From: Bacteroidales bacterium
GTDB taxonomy: Bacteria > Bacteroidota > Bacteroidia > Bacteroidales > P3
DNA length: 7,048 bases
Reading direction: 5' to 3'
Assembly: GCA_017560705.1 (NCBI GenBank)
Contig: JAFZEK010000353.1
Location: 1 to 7,048, forward strand
The notes under the pieces are model-generated. The model was not told the origin of the DNA. It saw only the letters and a program-made list of their open reading frames with translations, and made no database searches. Below, one piece after another: positions 6,749 through 7,048 of the stretch; position 1 is the first letter of the stretch, and each line of letters begins with the position of its first letter. Position numbers and translations under genes: made by a program.

Positions 6749-7048
6749 ATGAATAGAATAACATATCGAATCCAAGCTCTAAACGAGTATAACTTGCATA
6801 GTCCGTTCCTTTTCTCTTTTTATAATGAGGTAATAAATTCATCTATTTCTGAAAAGAAAATAGGTGTTGGAAAATTGAAGAAAAGCCACAAAATAATATA
6901 TAAAGTATCCAATACATTTGGAGGGGAATGTATTTTTGTGAGTAAAGAGGTTGTTCCCATTGTTGAAGATGTAATAAGGAAAGCATTGAATGATAGAAAT
7001 GAGGTGATGGCAAAATCATTTCATAGGCAAGCTTTGATAGTATCGCTT
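6749..7048 (+). CDS. N-terminal part of a probable SAM-dependent methyltransferase (cut by window end)
   Basis: An ATG at 6749 opens a frame of 100 codons that stays open to the last base. The protein begins MNRITYRIQALNEYNLHSPF, then LFSFYNEVI. The 'H-S-P-F-x-F' segment after a short basic/aromatic lead is typical of a Bacteroidota family of class I SAM-dependent methyltransferases (often annotated O-methyltransferase) that carry HGVHSPFVF-like N-termini. The SAM-binding glycine motif would lie further on; the visible part ends at FHRQALIVSL, so catalytic residues cannot be checked. No substrate can be named. The gene starts 32 bases after the ftsZ terminator T-run; no convincing promoter or ribosome binding site is visible. 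Confidence is high that this is a coding region and moderate for the family. Confidence 0.65.
   Translation, partial: MNRITYRIQALNEYNLHSPFLFSFYNEVINSSISEKKIGVGKLKKSHKIIYKVSNTFGGECIFVSKEVVPIVEDVIRKALNDRNEVMAKSFHRQALIVSL

Overview
The window is a low-G+C (roughly one third G+C by eye) segment of a bacterial division and cell-wall (dcw) cluster, read entirely on the + strand. The order murG (3' end) - murC - ftsQ - ftsA - ftsZ, with no murB or ddl between murC and ftsQ, starts without clear Shine-Dalgarno sequences, and an FtsZ ending in a Bacteroidales-like terminal peptide (NNYIHKDVD) all point to the phylum Bacteroidota, probably Bacteroidales. The AT-rich composition and the long non-coding stretch would suit a host-associated or reduced-genome lineage, but that is inference.

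Layout. 2-211 is the C-terminal end of MurG (lipid II synthesis). 230-1594 is a complete MurC (UDP-MurNAc:L-Ala ligase), overlapping by 4 bases (ATGA) with ftsQ at 1591-2388 (bitopic divisome protein). Six bases later comes ftsA at 2395-3723 (actin-like membrane anchor of FtsZ). These four genes look like one transcription unit. It ends at an AT-rich hairpin just after ftsA (3737-3777), with a second, much stronger hairpin plus T-run at 3992-4078.

From 3724 to 5028 there are 1305 bases with no recognisable gene between ftsA and ftsZ, which normally sit next to each other. This stretch is strikingly poor in C on the + strand (about 7% C against 24% G over 4081-5028 by hand count), dense in stop codons, and holds a few short repeats and ORFs of 29-44 codons. 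It looks like decayed or never-coding DNA at mutational equilibrium, or an untranslated RNA region; I cannot assign it.

From 5029 to 6627 is ftsZ, 532 codons, longer than most FtsZ proteins because of a long C-terminal linker. It keeps the core tubulin/FtsZ GTPase motifs but is altered at several usually conserved places, including the T7 loop. A textbook intrinsic terminator (6677-6716) closes it. At 6749 a new + strand gene begins and runs off the window; its first 100 codons resemble a Bacteroidota SAM-dependent methyltransferase family.

The genes form one pathway: MurC makes UDP-MurNAc-L-Ala, MurG finishes lipid II, and FtsZ/FtsA/FtsQ build the septal ring that uses it. I see no clear novel system. 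The ftsA-ftsZ gap and the divergent FtsZ are the features most worth a second look.
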